The notes under the pieces are model-generated. The model saw only the letters and a list, made by a program, of their open reading frames with translations. It had not been told where the DNA came from and ran no database searches. From Heloderma charlesbogerti (Eukaryota; Chordata; Lepidosauria; Squamata; Helodermatidae), in NCBI GenBank assembly GCA_026122225.1, contig JANEZZ010000399.1, positions 3,110,001 through 3,174,000 of the forward strand: a stretch of 64,000 nt of DNA. The letters are read 5' to 3'. Shown piece by piece: positions 45,774-57,401 of the stretch (its first letter is position 1; each line of letters opens with the position of its first letter). The position numbers were made by a program, and so were the translations under genes.

Positions 45774-45859
45774 AAAAAGCACTGTAAAGGCTGACCTTGC
45801 TGAAACACATACCCTGTTAATTGCATTTCACAAGCATTCTTTGCAAGACCATCTAAATC
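45774..45859 (+). repeat. 86-bp direct repeat, right copy
   Basis: It matches 41147-41232 at 83 of 86 positions. Sequence left of the left copy and right of the right copy is unrelated, as expected of a duplicated target. Confidence 0.95.
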
Positions 45860-47730
45860 TTGGGTGTTTCTCATTAAATTTGAAGGGTAAATATTTGATA
45901 CATCTTAAAATGAAAGGGAAGAAAATTGCCAACCTCAAACAGCTTACTTTAGAGCAATCCCTAGAGCAATCAACTCAGTGCAACAACTTAAGGTTGCCAT
46001 CCCATCTTGCAAACCAGACACAGAAAATAGATCTTTCAATCTCCCAGGACAGCAGGATACAAGGACATTGTTGCTCCTCCTGCCCATTCTCTCCCTGTTG
46101 CTGTCATTTTGCCACCCTCCCTCACTTACCTAGTGATGCTCTAGGCTCCAGGTGTGTCACATAGCAGACAATAGGACCAGTTCGAGATCAAATTGGGGTG
46201 AAATCCTTCAGCTTATATCTGCCCAGATATTAATCCACACGGCAGTTACAACTACAAGTGCCCTGATTTACCGTATCACAGTGCCACCATCATGCTATCA
46301 TTCGGATAGCATTGTCACCAACTCCACTGCACATTTCTAGTACTGCTGTGTTTTCCATGGCTGTTTAATTGCTGGATCTGCCCAGCTATTTCACACTTCG
46401 CCTCTGTTGCCAGTAGATGCACTTGACAGTAGTACAGCTTTGCACATGAATCTCTTTAGTAGTATGCGATAGATGCAGAATGTGCAGTCGGTGGCAATAC
46501 ATTGTGTTCACCACCATTCTGGAGGTGGAAATGTAACAACGTTGTTATCTGGGTAAATGCCAATAGCTGCCTAAATGCTTGGACTACCTCAGGCAACAAG
46601 TGGCGAACATTGCAGAGTCCACATGAAAGAAATAGATCCTAAGATATTTGAAGGGATATCAATAATTCCCCATAATTCAGAACTCCTGCCCTGTTCTTGA
46701 ACAGTGTGATTCTGGGCTAGTGTCCCGCTGTCATTCCTCCATTCACCCATTCCCAATTCTTAGCAGTTCTGTCATTTTTTAATGCTTATCTGCCTGCTTG
46801 TTGGAAACACTCTAATAGATTCCTTTCAGATATGAATGTAAATGAAGTTCCTCAGATTTTCCTTCAAATGCCCAGGGACAACGTCCCTTGTCAACCATAA
46901 GACTAGTTCAAAAGAAATGTCCAGGCAAGTTGCCAGGAAGATATGCACAATGCATAATTACCTTTCATTTTGCTGACCGCTGCTGTAGCAGACACACACT
47001 AGACAAGCTGGAATATCAGAGATGGTTCACACATAATAGGTGTACACACCAAAACATATTTGAAGAATGTGCCTAAAATGTAAAGTGTGAATATAATAAA
47101 CAGACATTGCAAACACATGTATCGTATGGGCACATTTTTAAAGGAGACAGAATTGGCTGACTCTGGCAGATCTCGGATGGCCCTATGATTTATGATCCTC
47201 TGTGTTACTAAATGGATTGGCAACATGGGTACAATACCTCTGAAACCAGATCTACACCCATAGTGAGATAACCCTCTTTATTATAGGCAGCTCTAACAAC
47301 CTACAACAAGAGTACACTACATGAGCTTTAAAACTGTGGCAGCCCCCGAGTCCAATAAACCTAGAACGAAATTGTTCTTACGATTCCATTGTTTTTAAAA
47401 TGCCATAATTTAAATACAAACACCACCACTGGTTCTGTGTGACCAATATGGCCACCATTTGTTCCAATTATTTTTGCTCTGTTCCATCACTCCTTAATTT
47501 TGTTTTGATATTTCTAAATTAATTTTTATCACAAAATTATAATCCAGTTCTATGTCATTCCAAATCACCCAAAATATGAGCAAAATACAAACCAACAAAA
47601 TAAATACCTAAACAAATGATTGTTTAGGTATAATCCCTTCTCATTTTTTTAATCATGTTTATGTCATAGCTCTCAAATTAAACACAAATGGCTTGGTTGA
47701 GGTCATAATGTAGGTTATAAAAATATGATA
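45860..47730. other. Unique sequence
   Basis: No exon or repeat recognised. ORFs are short and overlap randomly. Confidence 0.35.
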
Positions 47731-47851
47731 TAGTGCTTCCAGGGGCAAGCCCCGAAGTGTGTGAAAATGCTGCTTTCGGGAAAGGGTGTGACCTGCCACT
47801 TCTGAAAACCAGTGTTTTTGCACACGTCAGGCCTTGCCTCCGGAAGTGCTA
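47731..47851. repeat. MITE-like inverted repeat
   Basis: Left arm tagtgcttccaggggcaagc and right arm gccttgcctccggaagtgct pair with a few mismatches, and pairing extends inward to 'gtgtgaaaatgctg'/'cagtgtttttgcac'. Confidence 0.65.
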
Positions 47852-49311
47852 TGGCTATGTGCAGTAGGGGCCGCATGCAGATCTGGGCTGGTGGGGCTGG
47901 GCATGCACAGACCGGGGCCTGGCAGAGTTGGCTGAGTGTGCACCGGCCCTATTGGATGCTACCCAATATGTCAATATGAGTAGTTTTTAAGGTTTTACAA
48001 CTTTTAGAAAATTCCAGTAGATATAACCTCCCCCCTCTTCCAGAACCCAGTGATCAATATCTTTGCTGCTGCTAAGAAAAAGAACATGGCTTGCAGCTTA
48101 GCATCTCTAATACAAACCAAGCATCCTAGCAAAATTACTTTTGCATCATTCAACAGATAAACATCTGTAATCTCTCTTATTGTCCCCCAAAGGCCTTGCC
48201 AAAATAAGCTGTGAGAAATGGAAGCATAGAGGATGAGGAGAACATCATAGTTACAACAACATAGTTGAAGCTCAAAACTGAACAAACTGTTGCCAAACCA
48301 GATTCCTCAACCCTTCAAAATGTTGGACAAATTAGATAAGAATTCTAGTGGAAGTATCTATTCCTCTGAAACCTCAGTGAATGTGGTCTGAAATCCTATC
48401 ACACACCATTTTCAGCGTAGAACTCCACCTTGGATAAAAACAGAATAGTTACAGATTTCTTGTCTTTCTCTTGGTTAAGAGTCTTGGTAGGTTAAGACCT
48501 CAACTTCCATTATGACATACTTATGTATATAATGTTTCCATCATTGATACTTAAATAATATCAGAGTCCATCAATACTTTTAAACCAGAGAGATGTAACA
48601 TGACCAATAAAGAATTATTTCCTATTAGGTCTGCTTGTTTATTATTGAAATATGAAGCAACTTTGCAGAACAGCTAGCACTTTCTTTAAAAATATGCTGT
48701 TAATATTAAAGCATGCTTATGCCACTCTGGTATCTATGATTCATGAACACTTTATATGAATATTTCAGATTTGCTATAAAGTGAAATACCAAAATAACAG
48801 ATCAGAGAGTAAAATGATAAAAAAGACAAAGCCACTGAAAGAGCTAAGAGATGTTGAAATGAGCATCCCTCCCACCCACCGCTATGGAAAGCCATTTTGA
48901 GTGTTATGTTTTTCATTAGATTTGATCTGTGAAATGCAGGTTGCACTACATATTATGAGGAAAACAGATTCTTTGTGCCTTATTTATAAGGCAAATCTGA
49001 GATCAGGGGACCACTTGCAGGGAAGAAGAAATTAATGCTTAACCTCTCCCCTGCCTACTGATCTACTTGTTGATCATCTCTCAGTCCCCACCCCCTGATG
49101 GATTCCAAACATGAAACTAGACATGTTGTGGGGGAGAGAAAGGCCTAAGCACCCCTTTCTCCCGCCACCTGCTGATTCTCCCCTGACAGTGCTTCCCATC
49201 ACCACATTCACTTCCTCCACATGTGTTTCTTGAGAAATAGTTCCATCCTCACAATTACAGGATATAACAATGGTCAACCGTATGAACCAAAAAAGACTCC
49301 AACTGACGGTG
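47852..49311. other. Unique sequence
   Basis: No exon or repeat recognised. Confidence 0.35.
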
Positions 49312-49450
49312 GATTTATTTATTTATTACACTTTTATGCCATCCAACAGCCGAAGCTCTCTGGGCAGTTCACAAAAATGAAAACCACAAAGTACAGAATA
49401 AAAACAGTATAAAAATCCCCGTCCCAATGAAACATTAGAAAAGCAACGAC
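49312..49450 (-). mobile_element. CR1/L2-type LINE 3' tail
   Basis: It starts atttatttatttattacact and carries 'cagccgaagctctctgggca', the same tail as at 19.54 and 53.28 kb. Little or no coding sequence remains. Confidence 0.75.
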
Positions 49451-49530
49451 CACCTGGTGGCCCCCTGGCTGGGTTTTGTCCAGGGGCCTGGGACCCTTGG
49501 AAATAGGAATCTGGTTCCACGCCCAACATA

Positions 49531-50833
49531 GGAGATGAGTAGTTGATTTGAATGTTCCTTCCCTGCAAACAGTTAAGGCAGACTGGCTCTTGCCTTGCCA
49601 GTCTAGTATAAATCCTGAGATGGATTATCTGTGCTTAATCCTGGTCATTCAGAAATCCTCGTCTGGCCCAGGAATGGGCCTATCACAAACACAGGGGTTT
49701 GCCCCTGAAGATAATTTATCTGTCCCACGGAGGCCCTTACCAAATTTTAATCAGGCTATGATAAAAAGTTTGTTCATAATTTAACTTGTAAGGGGAAAGC
49801 AGCAACGAGTCTCCATGTATATTTCATATACATGTTTTTTTATTGCTCATGTACATGTTAGTTCTTCAGTGACCCTGCCCCACAATTTAATACCATCTGA
49901 GCACGTTTGTTCCATATCTATAAACCCCTTTCTGCTTGGTCATGCCAACTTTGCTATAGAGTCTGAATCATCTGTAAAGGCATCCAATAGTTTGGCCACC
50001 AGACTAGTGTCTGGAAAACAGAATGACCCCCCAAGGATACAGAAGCTGGCTTTCCCTAGTCTACACCTCTTGCTTTAGACTGCTGACACAAATGTTCTGA
50101 GTCTCACAACAGGAAGTAGTTCTAGCCATTGCACCTGGGACAAGGATCGCTTCATTCTGGGGGCTGATCTAGGTAGCATCCCCACGGTGAGTGTGATGTA
50201 TTCTCTGGCTCACATTCTTGCTTGCTTGTTATGAACTCTCAATTTCCTTCTTAATGTTATATTTTCCAAAGGACCTCCTTGCATAATTCTGTCGTTGCAG
50301 TAAATCCTCATCATCTCAATCCCCAGGAATGTCGCCAGTGACCTCTTCCTGCCTGGATTTTCCATGAGGAAACTGTCTGGAATGGGCAAACTTCATACTT
50401 TACGAGGCAACGAATTACAGGAATTACAATGAATTCCAAGTATTTTACAACGGATATACATGACATCCTTTGACAATTTATTTTTCTAAGAGATATGAAC
50501 AGAAGAACTGCCTTTGGACTACGTGTATCTAGTTTAGCACATGTGTCTCCAGTAGTGGTTCAGGCGTATGGCCCTGCACCAGTAAACTTTAGGAAACCAT
50601 TTTAATAAATGACAACAAAATTTAATCAGTGGGGTTAAAGGCTAGTTAGAGGCTAGCTTATTTTTTGAGGTTAGTTACATGCTAGTGAATTACTTTAATA
50701 GAGGATGGTCAATAACATATAAAAGATCCTGTTATGGTTTTGAAATATACAATAAATAGAAAGTAGATGGCCTTTCCTTCTAACAATGAGCATTACATTG
50801 TAAATTCCATCAGACGCATTTTTATTTAAAAAG
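49531..50833. other. Unique sequence
   Basis: No exon or repeat recognised. Confidence 0.35.
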
Positions 50834-51124
50834 TACCTAGACATGGGGTCCCCAACATGGCTCCCGTGGGCACCAATCTGACCACAGACACGCCCAATGA
50901 TGTCTTCCAGGCTCCCTGCCCTTAATGTCTTGGATTAAAAAAAACAAACTATTATTTTTTAACTGGGAGCCTGGTGTGTTGTAAAGCAACATGCTGACCT
51001 CAAGTACCATCTTTACTGCCAAGATTCCTTTAGGGCCCCACATGAGTCACAGAGGTATTCTTAGAAAATAAAAATGGTGGGCAGCTGGACCCAGCACTTT
51101 ATTTTGAAGCATGCTCAGCTGCCC

Positions 51125-51126
<2 letters not shown>

Positions 51127-51163
<37 letters not shown>

Positions 51164-51165
51164 TA
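51127..51165. repeat. (GA)n microsatellite
   Basis: A short GAAA run passes into a GA run. Confidence 0.95.
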
Positions 51166-51423
51166 GGCTGAAGGTGATGAGGAGCATCCTAAAGAGCTAG
51201 GGGGTGGGGGCAGCATCTTGCGGGACTAGAGGGAATGGCAGTGAGTGAGGGGAGGTATTTTGCCTGTGCTCTGTGTGTGTGTGTATGTTTTGCCTGTTTT
51301 TCGAGGATGGTTGTGGTGTGTGTTAATCAGCTTGTTTGCTTGCTTGGTGTGGTGTTGTGCCTACTTGTGTGTTTGTGTTTCTCTGAGCATAACCTGTTTG
51401 CCTTCTGTGAAATGGGTATTTTG

Positions 51424-51900
51424 TAGGCCTGTGCACCACTTTGGATTTGGATTTGGAAGTCCAGAGCATGTCAGCCATTTTGGGGCTGGCATGTGCAGGG
51501 AGAATTGGGCTAGGGTAAGAGAATTGAGCCCTGTTCTCCCCTAGTGCCAGCCCCACATCCACCCCATCTCTTTTCTCATTTGCATAAAAAGGGGAGGTGT
51601 TGATGTGTGGCCTATCAAAATATGAGTGTGTCAGCTGAATCTCACTGAAATGCATTGTGTTGCTATTTATAGCAATGCCAGGGTTTTTTTTAATCAATAA
51701 ATAATGACATGCCAAGGCTTAGTCCCATGCAAAGGAATGCAGAGCCCAGCCTGCAATGTCTCCCATGACCACTAGGGGCACTGTAGGCAAGTTCCACTCA
51801 TCACCACTCAGCCCTGTTGCTTAGGCCTGTGACACAAAATGGCAGATGGTGCGCAAAATTGCCACCATGCTTCGGACTTCCAAATCAGTGTATAGGCCTA
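51424..51900. mobile_element. Nested hAT-like element with perfect 8-bp target duplication
   Basis: Left end TAGGCCTGTGCACCACTTTG; right end read backwards TAGGCCTATACACTGATTTG. The 8-bp string GTATTTTG lies immediately before (51416-51423) and after (51901-51908). A longer inverted match continues to 'ttggaagtccagagcatg'/'catgcttcggacttccaa'. No ORF has transposase features, so it depended on another element's enzyme. Confidence 0.88.
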
Positions 51901-52328
51901 GTATTTTGCTGTGCTTTATGTGGGCAGATATGTGAGTTAGCATTTGGGACACAACCTCCACCTCTTCCATGTACTCAGTTTCTTGGCCAAGTTACTTATC
52001 CTCTGAGCAACATCAGTTTGCCTTCTGTGAAATGAGTGTTGGAGCAGAAAACTCTTGGTTCAGAATAGCGGTTTTGTATTTTAGAGCTCAGACCACACCC
52101 CTGCTCTCTACTTCATTTTTGGGGCACACCCCTTTTCTTTTATCCTCATCCATTTTTGCCTTAGGGAAATGGGTGTTTTGTGACTGGCCACACCCACCAT
52201 GGCAGCCATTTTGTGAATGGGCAGGCCTCACCCATGGCAATCACTTTTGTGAGAGTGACCACTGCACTCTCTCAAAATTCCAAAGATGCCTGCTGCCCCT
52301 AAAAGTTTGGGAACCCCTGAATCCTAGA

Positions 52329-53257
52329 CTCAGATAATGATAATATGCAAATACATTTAAATATAATCAGTTAAATGGCATTTAATTCAATCAACTAAAA
52401 TTCTTGAATTGGTAGGCAAGTCTAAATATTTTGCATTGCATTTCAGAATGACAGCGTATTATTGCTGTCAATATGACCTATGCTTTCTATCTGTACATAA
52501 TAAAATGATGAGTATTTCATTACTTGCTTTCTTAAAAAAAGCAAAGCCAGCTGAAGAAATATGATGCACCTTCTTCTTTATTTATGGGAATTCTCTTCAA
52601 GCAGATTCTTCTTCTTTTTTTTAAGCGCATGCTGGCTGGAGCCCAGTAACTGCTTCTCTGTAAGCAGAAGGTGGATGCTTGCCAGGGATTTGTGCAGCTT
52701 CCTGCATTTGCTGATAAAAGAAAGGCCACTGTGAGATAAACCCGTTGTCCCTTTACAAATAGATTTCCTCTGCAGCTACCCAGGATGTGTGGGACCATAG
52801 TGTGTGTGTCGCTGTGTGTGTGCGGGGGTGGGGGGAGAGATGGAGACAACCATACTTCTCTCATTATCACTCAATCCAAGGGTGTTTTCAAGTAAATTTC
52901 CAGCAGTGCAGAAGCCCTTGACAAAGTCCATGCTCTTCTGCGTTTAGAAATGTGAGTTCCCTGTCTGATTATTTGCATCAGCACATGGAAAGTATGAATA
53001 AGCTTATCTGATGCAACAAACTAATAGCAGCATTGTACCATGTTTATCAGCAAGTGGCAAGGCTGTGTCAGGAGAGTTAGCTATTCAAACCACTCAGGGC
53101 GAAAAAGTAATGCTTTAAAATGCTGGGGATTTACAGTCTCATGGAAGAGAAAAGTGACCAATCTCTCTGCAGCTGAGAGTCAGCAACAACTAAAGAAGCC
53201 CGCTGACTGACGCTCCATCATTCCACCCTTTGTAAAGGCATGCCCAGAGTTATCACT
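52329..53257. other. Unique sequence
   Basis: No exon recognised. A short G-rich/GT-rich run lies near 52798-52835. Confidence 0.35.
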
Positions 53258-53280
53258 GCTGCAGCTAGGGATGGTGGAGA

Positions 53281-53336
53281 ATTTTATTTTTTATTTATTT
53301 ATTTCATTTCTATACCGCCCAATAGCCGAAGCTCTC
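53281..53336 (-). mobile_element. Tiny LINE tail inserted in the hAT-like element
   Basis: About 56 bp of the CR1/L2 tail ('ccgcccaatagccgaagctc') separates two 'gaattt' strings that are probably a short target duplication. Without it the element's inverted terminal sequence is continuous. Confidence 0.65.
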
Positions 53337-53568
53337 GAATTTCTCCACGAATCTCCGGGAGGCCGAATGCCAATGCATTCGACCCCCCGAAATTGGTGGT
53401 GAAATTCTCCTCCCCCCACCCCCCCTGGGATGGGACTTACCTCCTTCGAATGTCCCTCTGAGCGGCGGGTCCCGGCGGCGTTTCAGCAGGGGTGGGGGCG
53501 GCGGCCGGTCTTCTGACCGGCCGCCGCCACCGCCATTACAAAGTAAAGTAAAACAAACAAACAAACAC

Positions 53569-53866
53569 GTGATAGGCTACGTAACGATTTACGTAGCCTA
53601 TCACGGCTGACTTTGAAAAAAAAAAAAGCGCTATTTGCGTTGCCCTTATTTTCGCCGTAGTCTACATAAATCTTTACGTAGACTACCCCTTCCCAAACAA
53701 GGAATGCAAATGGCGGCGCCCTTGGGCGCCGCCATTTGCGTACGCGCTTTTTTTTTTTTTTTCAAAGTCAGCCGTGATAAGCTACGTAAAGATTACGTAG
53801 CCTATCACGGCTGACTTTGAAAATCTAGCCGTGATAGGCTACGTAAATCGTTATGTAGCCTATCAC
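53569..53866. repeat. Stacked palindromes
   Basis: Five hairpins: 53569-53604 (16-bp perfect arms), 53657-53686, 53706-53739 (16-bp perfect arms around TT), 53762-53820 (28-bp arms) and 53831-53866. The outer ones are also inverted copies of one another, so 53569-53630 pairs with 53745-53808. The core gtgataggctacgtaa and its reverse recur throughout. Confidence 0.9.
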
Positions 53867-53900
53867 ATGTGTGTGGTTTTTTTTAATTTACTTTTTTATT

Positions 53901-54055
53901 TCGCGGCTGGGGAGACGGGGCGCTCCCCCCCAGCCTGAATTTTGGCGGCGAGGGATGGGGCGCCTCCCCCCCTGGCCTGAATTTCAGCCGGGAGGGATGG
54001 GGCGCCTCTCCCCGGTCTGAATTTCGGGGGGAGAAATGGAGCGCCTCCCCCCCCA
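53901..54055. repeat. ~45-50-bp GC-rich tandem repeat, about 3-4 units
   Basis: Each unit reads roughly gggatggggcgcctccccc followed by 'ggcctgaattt'. It produces a spurious proline/glycine-rich minus-strand ORF. Confidence 0.8.
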
Positions 54056-54398
54056 CCGAACACAGCTGCTGGACCAGGTAAGGGACTTTCGTCCATCCTT
54101 AGCTGCAGCGAGACAGGAAGTGGCACGTGACCAAAAATATTTACATAGCCTATCACAATAAGAGCAGGCATGCAAATGGAGTCCGCTACGCCATTTGCGA
54201 CCCCAGCCCAGCAGCGGATGGCTGCGGGTTGAGGAGGACGGACCCGGACCCAGCCAGCGACAGGTAGGGTCCATCCCGACCGTACTTTACGGGGTGGTGG
54301 TGGGGAGTAGTCCGTTCCGCCACGGACTCCAGGGGGCCAGATTCTTTAGAATCTCGTTGGAGGCCATGGCGGATTTCTCCGCCATCCCTAGCTGAGCT

Positions 54399-55601
54399 GC
54401 AATCCGAACCTTGGTCTCTCCTGTACAAGTCCCAACTTCTGCCGTAGCTCCAACAGAAGGGACCACAAGATATTCTGAGCCCTAGTAAGTAGGAGCAGTG
54501 AGACACTGAGGTCATTCTCCCTGCAATTTTATTTTGCCCTTCCTCATGGGTCACCAGCTATCTCACTGGGGTGCTGCTTGAGTGCGTATCCAGATGGCTA
54601 ATTTAATGCGCTATTTGAGAACAATGGATCTGTGCAATGCTACCTTTCAGCCATGCGGGTCCACAGTGCTGGCGGAGACTGGTGCATAACCAGAAAGGGC
54701 TGTGCAGCCATAAGGTAGTACAAGCTGTGCATGTCATCCTATTGCCTGATAAACCTTATAGCGCCCAGTACTTGCACTCACCTTTTATCTTGTGAGTGGG
54801 TCACAACAAATATATTTAAATATGTGTTCAATGGCGCTGTCCGGTTGTGTATAAACAGTCCACCTACAAAACTAACAGTTTAAAGTGTTTATCTTTAAGT
54901 GCCTTTAAGAATCTTACCTCCACTGTCACTGAAATGTGAAATGGTACCTCTAGGATCTGAAGCCCACTAAATCTCTGACCTGAATAAAGGCCATTTATGT
55001 GGAGCAAACCTGGGCTTGTCACCAAGGGTGCACTTGACAGTGTTGCAAATATTGCAACCTCATCTGCAAGTTACAGGAAGGGGGCAATATTGCATTTAGC
55101 TAGTTAACGCAAGGGAATTTTGGGCATAGCTAGCCTTAGGATCTCTATTGCCTACAGTGTGGCTTCCTGTTCCTCCCCTCCACATCTTCCTCCAGGGCTG
55201 GGAGCACAGGGCTTGCTCTCTCTCCCCCTGCCCCGGTGTTGTAGAACACAAATAAATGGACCGAACAAACCCTTTTGAAACCCTACACTGTACCTGCATT
55301 TGTATGTGCAAGAATACTTGTGAGTAAACTTTTTCTTTCTTCACTAAAGAAAGGTGTGGTCTCCTTTTTTTTTAGCTTTTTGTGTGCATGTGGGACTGGT
55401 AAACACTCATTCTGTTATGGCTTTTGTTTTTCTTTGCTAACTGCTTTTTTAACAAGAGGCAGCAATACCAAATAATCCCATCAGACAGAAGTACTGCACC
55501 TGATTCTGGCTTTCTCTTGAGTATACTGAATATATTGATGAGTATTGCTGTACTCACCCTTTTCTTTTTAGGCGTACATTTAAACCATCTCAGATGAACA
55601 A

Positions 55602-55602
<1 letters not shown>
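54399..55602. other. Unique sequence
   Basis: No exon or repeat recognised. Confidence 0.35.

Positions 55603-55632
<30 letters not shown>
55603..55632. repeat. (CA)n microsatellite
   Basis: About 15 CA units. Confidence 0.95.
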
Positions 55633-55862
55633 GCCCCAATCCAGCTATGGCTTCCTTGGCTTAAGCAAGATTCTATGCACTTATAATTTTCTCGTTTAGA
55701 AACTGTATAAAGGGGCCCCAAAAATCTCTGCTCATGAAAAATATGCAGTCCATCAGTGTAGTAGATGTCACCCCCTTTCCTTTCTGACTGATATAGAAAT
55801 CTGTGCAGTTAGGAAGCTTGCCTACTTTTATACCAGTAAATGTTGATTCGCTGTACCAAATG

Positions 55863-56344
55863 TAGAGATGGTGCAGGCGGCCGATTAGGTCTGGGAGTCC
55901 GGTGGACTCCCCCCTGCCTGCAGTCCCAAGCTGTGCCTGCCCTGCCCCTGCTCTACCCCCACCCCCTGTGCTCATCGAGCCACCTGCACCAGGGAGCCGT
56001 TTACAAGTGCCGTGAGTGCCATTTTGAGGGGGAAAAATGATGATCACGAAATACGCACAAATCTAAACTTCTGCAAAATGGCACCATGAATGCCCCATAT
56101 ATGGACTATTTACGCCTGTAAGCTTGCATATATGGGGCATTCCCAGCGCCATTTTGCGGAAGTCTAGATGTGCACATATTTTGCAATGGCCATTTTTCCC
56201 CCTCAAAACTCACAGGTGGGCGCCTGCCTTGGCGAACATTGGGCGGGGGATGGTCAAGCATGGGTCTGGGGGTGCATGAGCAGGGGTAGGGGCTTGTCAG
56301 CACCCGGAGAACCTGGACAGGGGAGGGGCACCTGTCCATCCCTA
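55863..56344. mobile_element. hAT-like element with perfect 8-bp target duplication
   Basis: Tips are TAGAGATGG and, from the right, TAGGGATGG. ACCAAATG lies directly before (55855-55862) and after (56345-56352). Inside, a long inverted repeat centres near 56107: 'aatgccccatatatgg' pairs with 'catatatggggcatt', and 'cttctgcaaaatggc' with 'gccattttgcggaag'. No transposase ORF. The tips match those of the element at 53266. Confidence 0.88.
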
Positions 56345-56352
56345 ACCAAATG

Positions 56353-57364
56353 TCTATCACTGTACCATTTTTCTATTAATTATTTTTTTTATATAGTTGG
56401 GAAGCTCTGAACATGAGGCTGACTCATATCCTGGCTTGGTTAACAGATGGATTTAAGCTCTAAAAGTTTTGTCTAATCATCTTCTGAGTTTGTTTATACG
56501 ACTTGCTTTTTCGTGACAATGGGGAATACACCTCTATTCAACTGTGTGTTGCATTAAAAATGCTTCCTTCTGTTTCTTCTGTTACATAGCATTAATTAAC
56601 ATTTTTAAAGTTCTTGAAATTGCTCCTTGAACTGAGATTTCTTTATGCTAAGCACCAGATGGACTGTGGGTTGTATGTGTTTGAATAACACTTGATGAAG
56701 CTCCACTACCTTCCTTCTGGATTTACTAAAAAAAAAATGTTCAGGTGTGAAAGTGTTTCCTAAGCATATTTTTGGAACAGGACACTTGTTATACCTTCAA
56801 CAGGCATTGTGCAATTTCTGATCTACCAAGTGGAGTACAGGCCACAACTATGGGCTTCCAGGGCCTTGGTAAATCTTTCCTTTGCTACCAGTCTGGGGCT
56901 GCAAAAAACAGGGTGAGAGGTTGTCAAATACCTTTAGGTACCTGGCTGGGTAGCAGGGCCGAAGAGATGTGTGCGGGGGGAGGGGGGCATGGTATGAGAA
57001 GAAGCACATACAAACTAGAGCTGAAATGCATTTTTGCCACGTTTCAAAGTCCACCAAAAGTACAATGTCAAATTATGGGTTTGGGGGACAAAATTTGATC
57101 TGAACATCTGACATTTCAATGTTGGTTTACACAGTATCCTATGTTTTTCAGAGAGTAATTGATTCAGCTTTGTTGATCATTCTGATTTTCTAACACTCTG
57201 TTCTGCAAGCTCAGAAAGGTGACAGACATTTTAAAATAACGTACAAATTAACATGCCCTGAATCAAAAGCCTTTGTTTTTATATTTTTAAATCACCTGGA
57301 ATTTAACTAACATCCCTTGCTCTGTACCTAACATCATTCTCAAGTGTGTTTGCTTTGATTTGTG

Positions 57365-57366
<2 letters not shown>
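56353..57366. other. Unique sequence
   Basis: No exon or repeat recognised. Confidence 0.35.

Positions 57367-57397
<31 letters not shown>
57367..57397. repeat. (TC)n microsatellite
   Basis: About 15 TC units. Confidence 0.95.

Positions 57398-57401
<4 letters not shown>

Larger units (their letters stand above)
50842..52320. mobile_element. hAT-like non-autonomous element, 1.48 kb, hosting a second element
   Basis: Ends are weakly inverted: catggggtccccaacatggc on the left and, read from the right, tcaggggttcccaaactttt. Flanks TACCTAGA (50834-50841) and ATCCTAGA (52321-52328) match at 6 of 8, compatible with an old hAT target duplication. The body has diverged tandem units ending 'gccttctgtgaaatg' (near 51400 and 52020). 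No transposase. It contains the element at 51424-51900. Confidence 0.6.
53266..54390. mobile_element. hAT-like element with multi-level internal palindromes
   Basis: Terminal inverted repeats are TAGGGATGGTGGAGAATTT and, from the right, TAGGGATGGCGGAGAAAT. Flanks GCTGCAGC (53258-53265) and GCTGAGCT (54391-54398) agree if one base was lost, compatible with an 8-bp target duplication. The body is GC-rich, with stacked palindromes (53569-53866) and tandem repeats (53901-54055). No transposase ORF. Confidence 0.75.

Noticed and set aside
51768..51783. CTCF motif ccactaggggcactg
   Set aside because: It is one base short in the central G-run compared with the consensus, and it lies inside a transposon.
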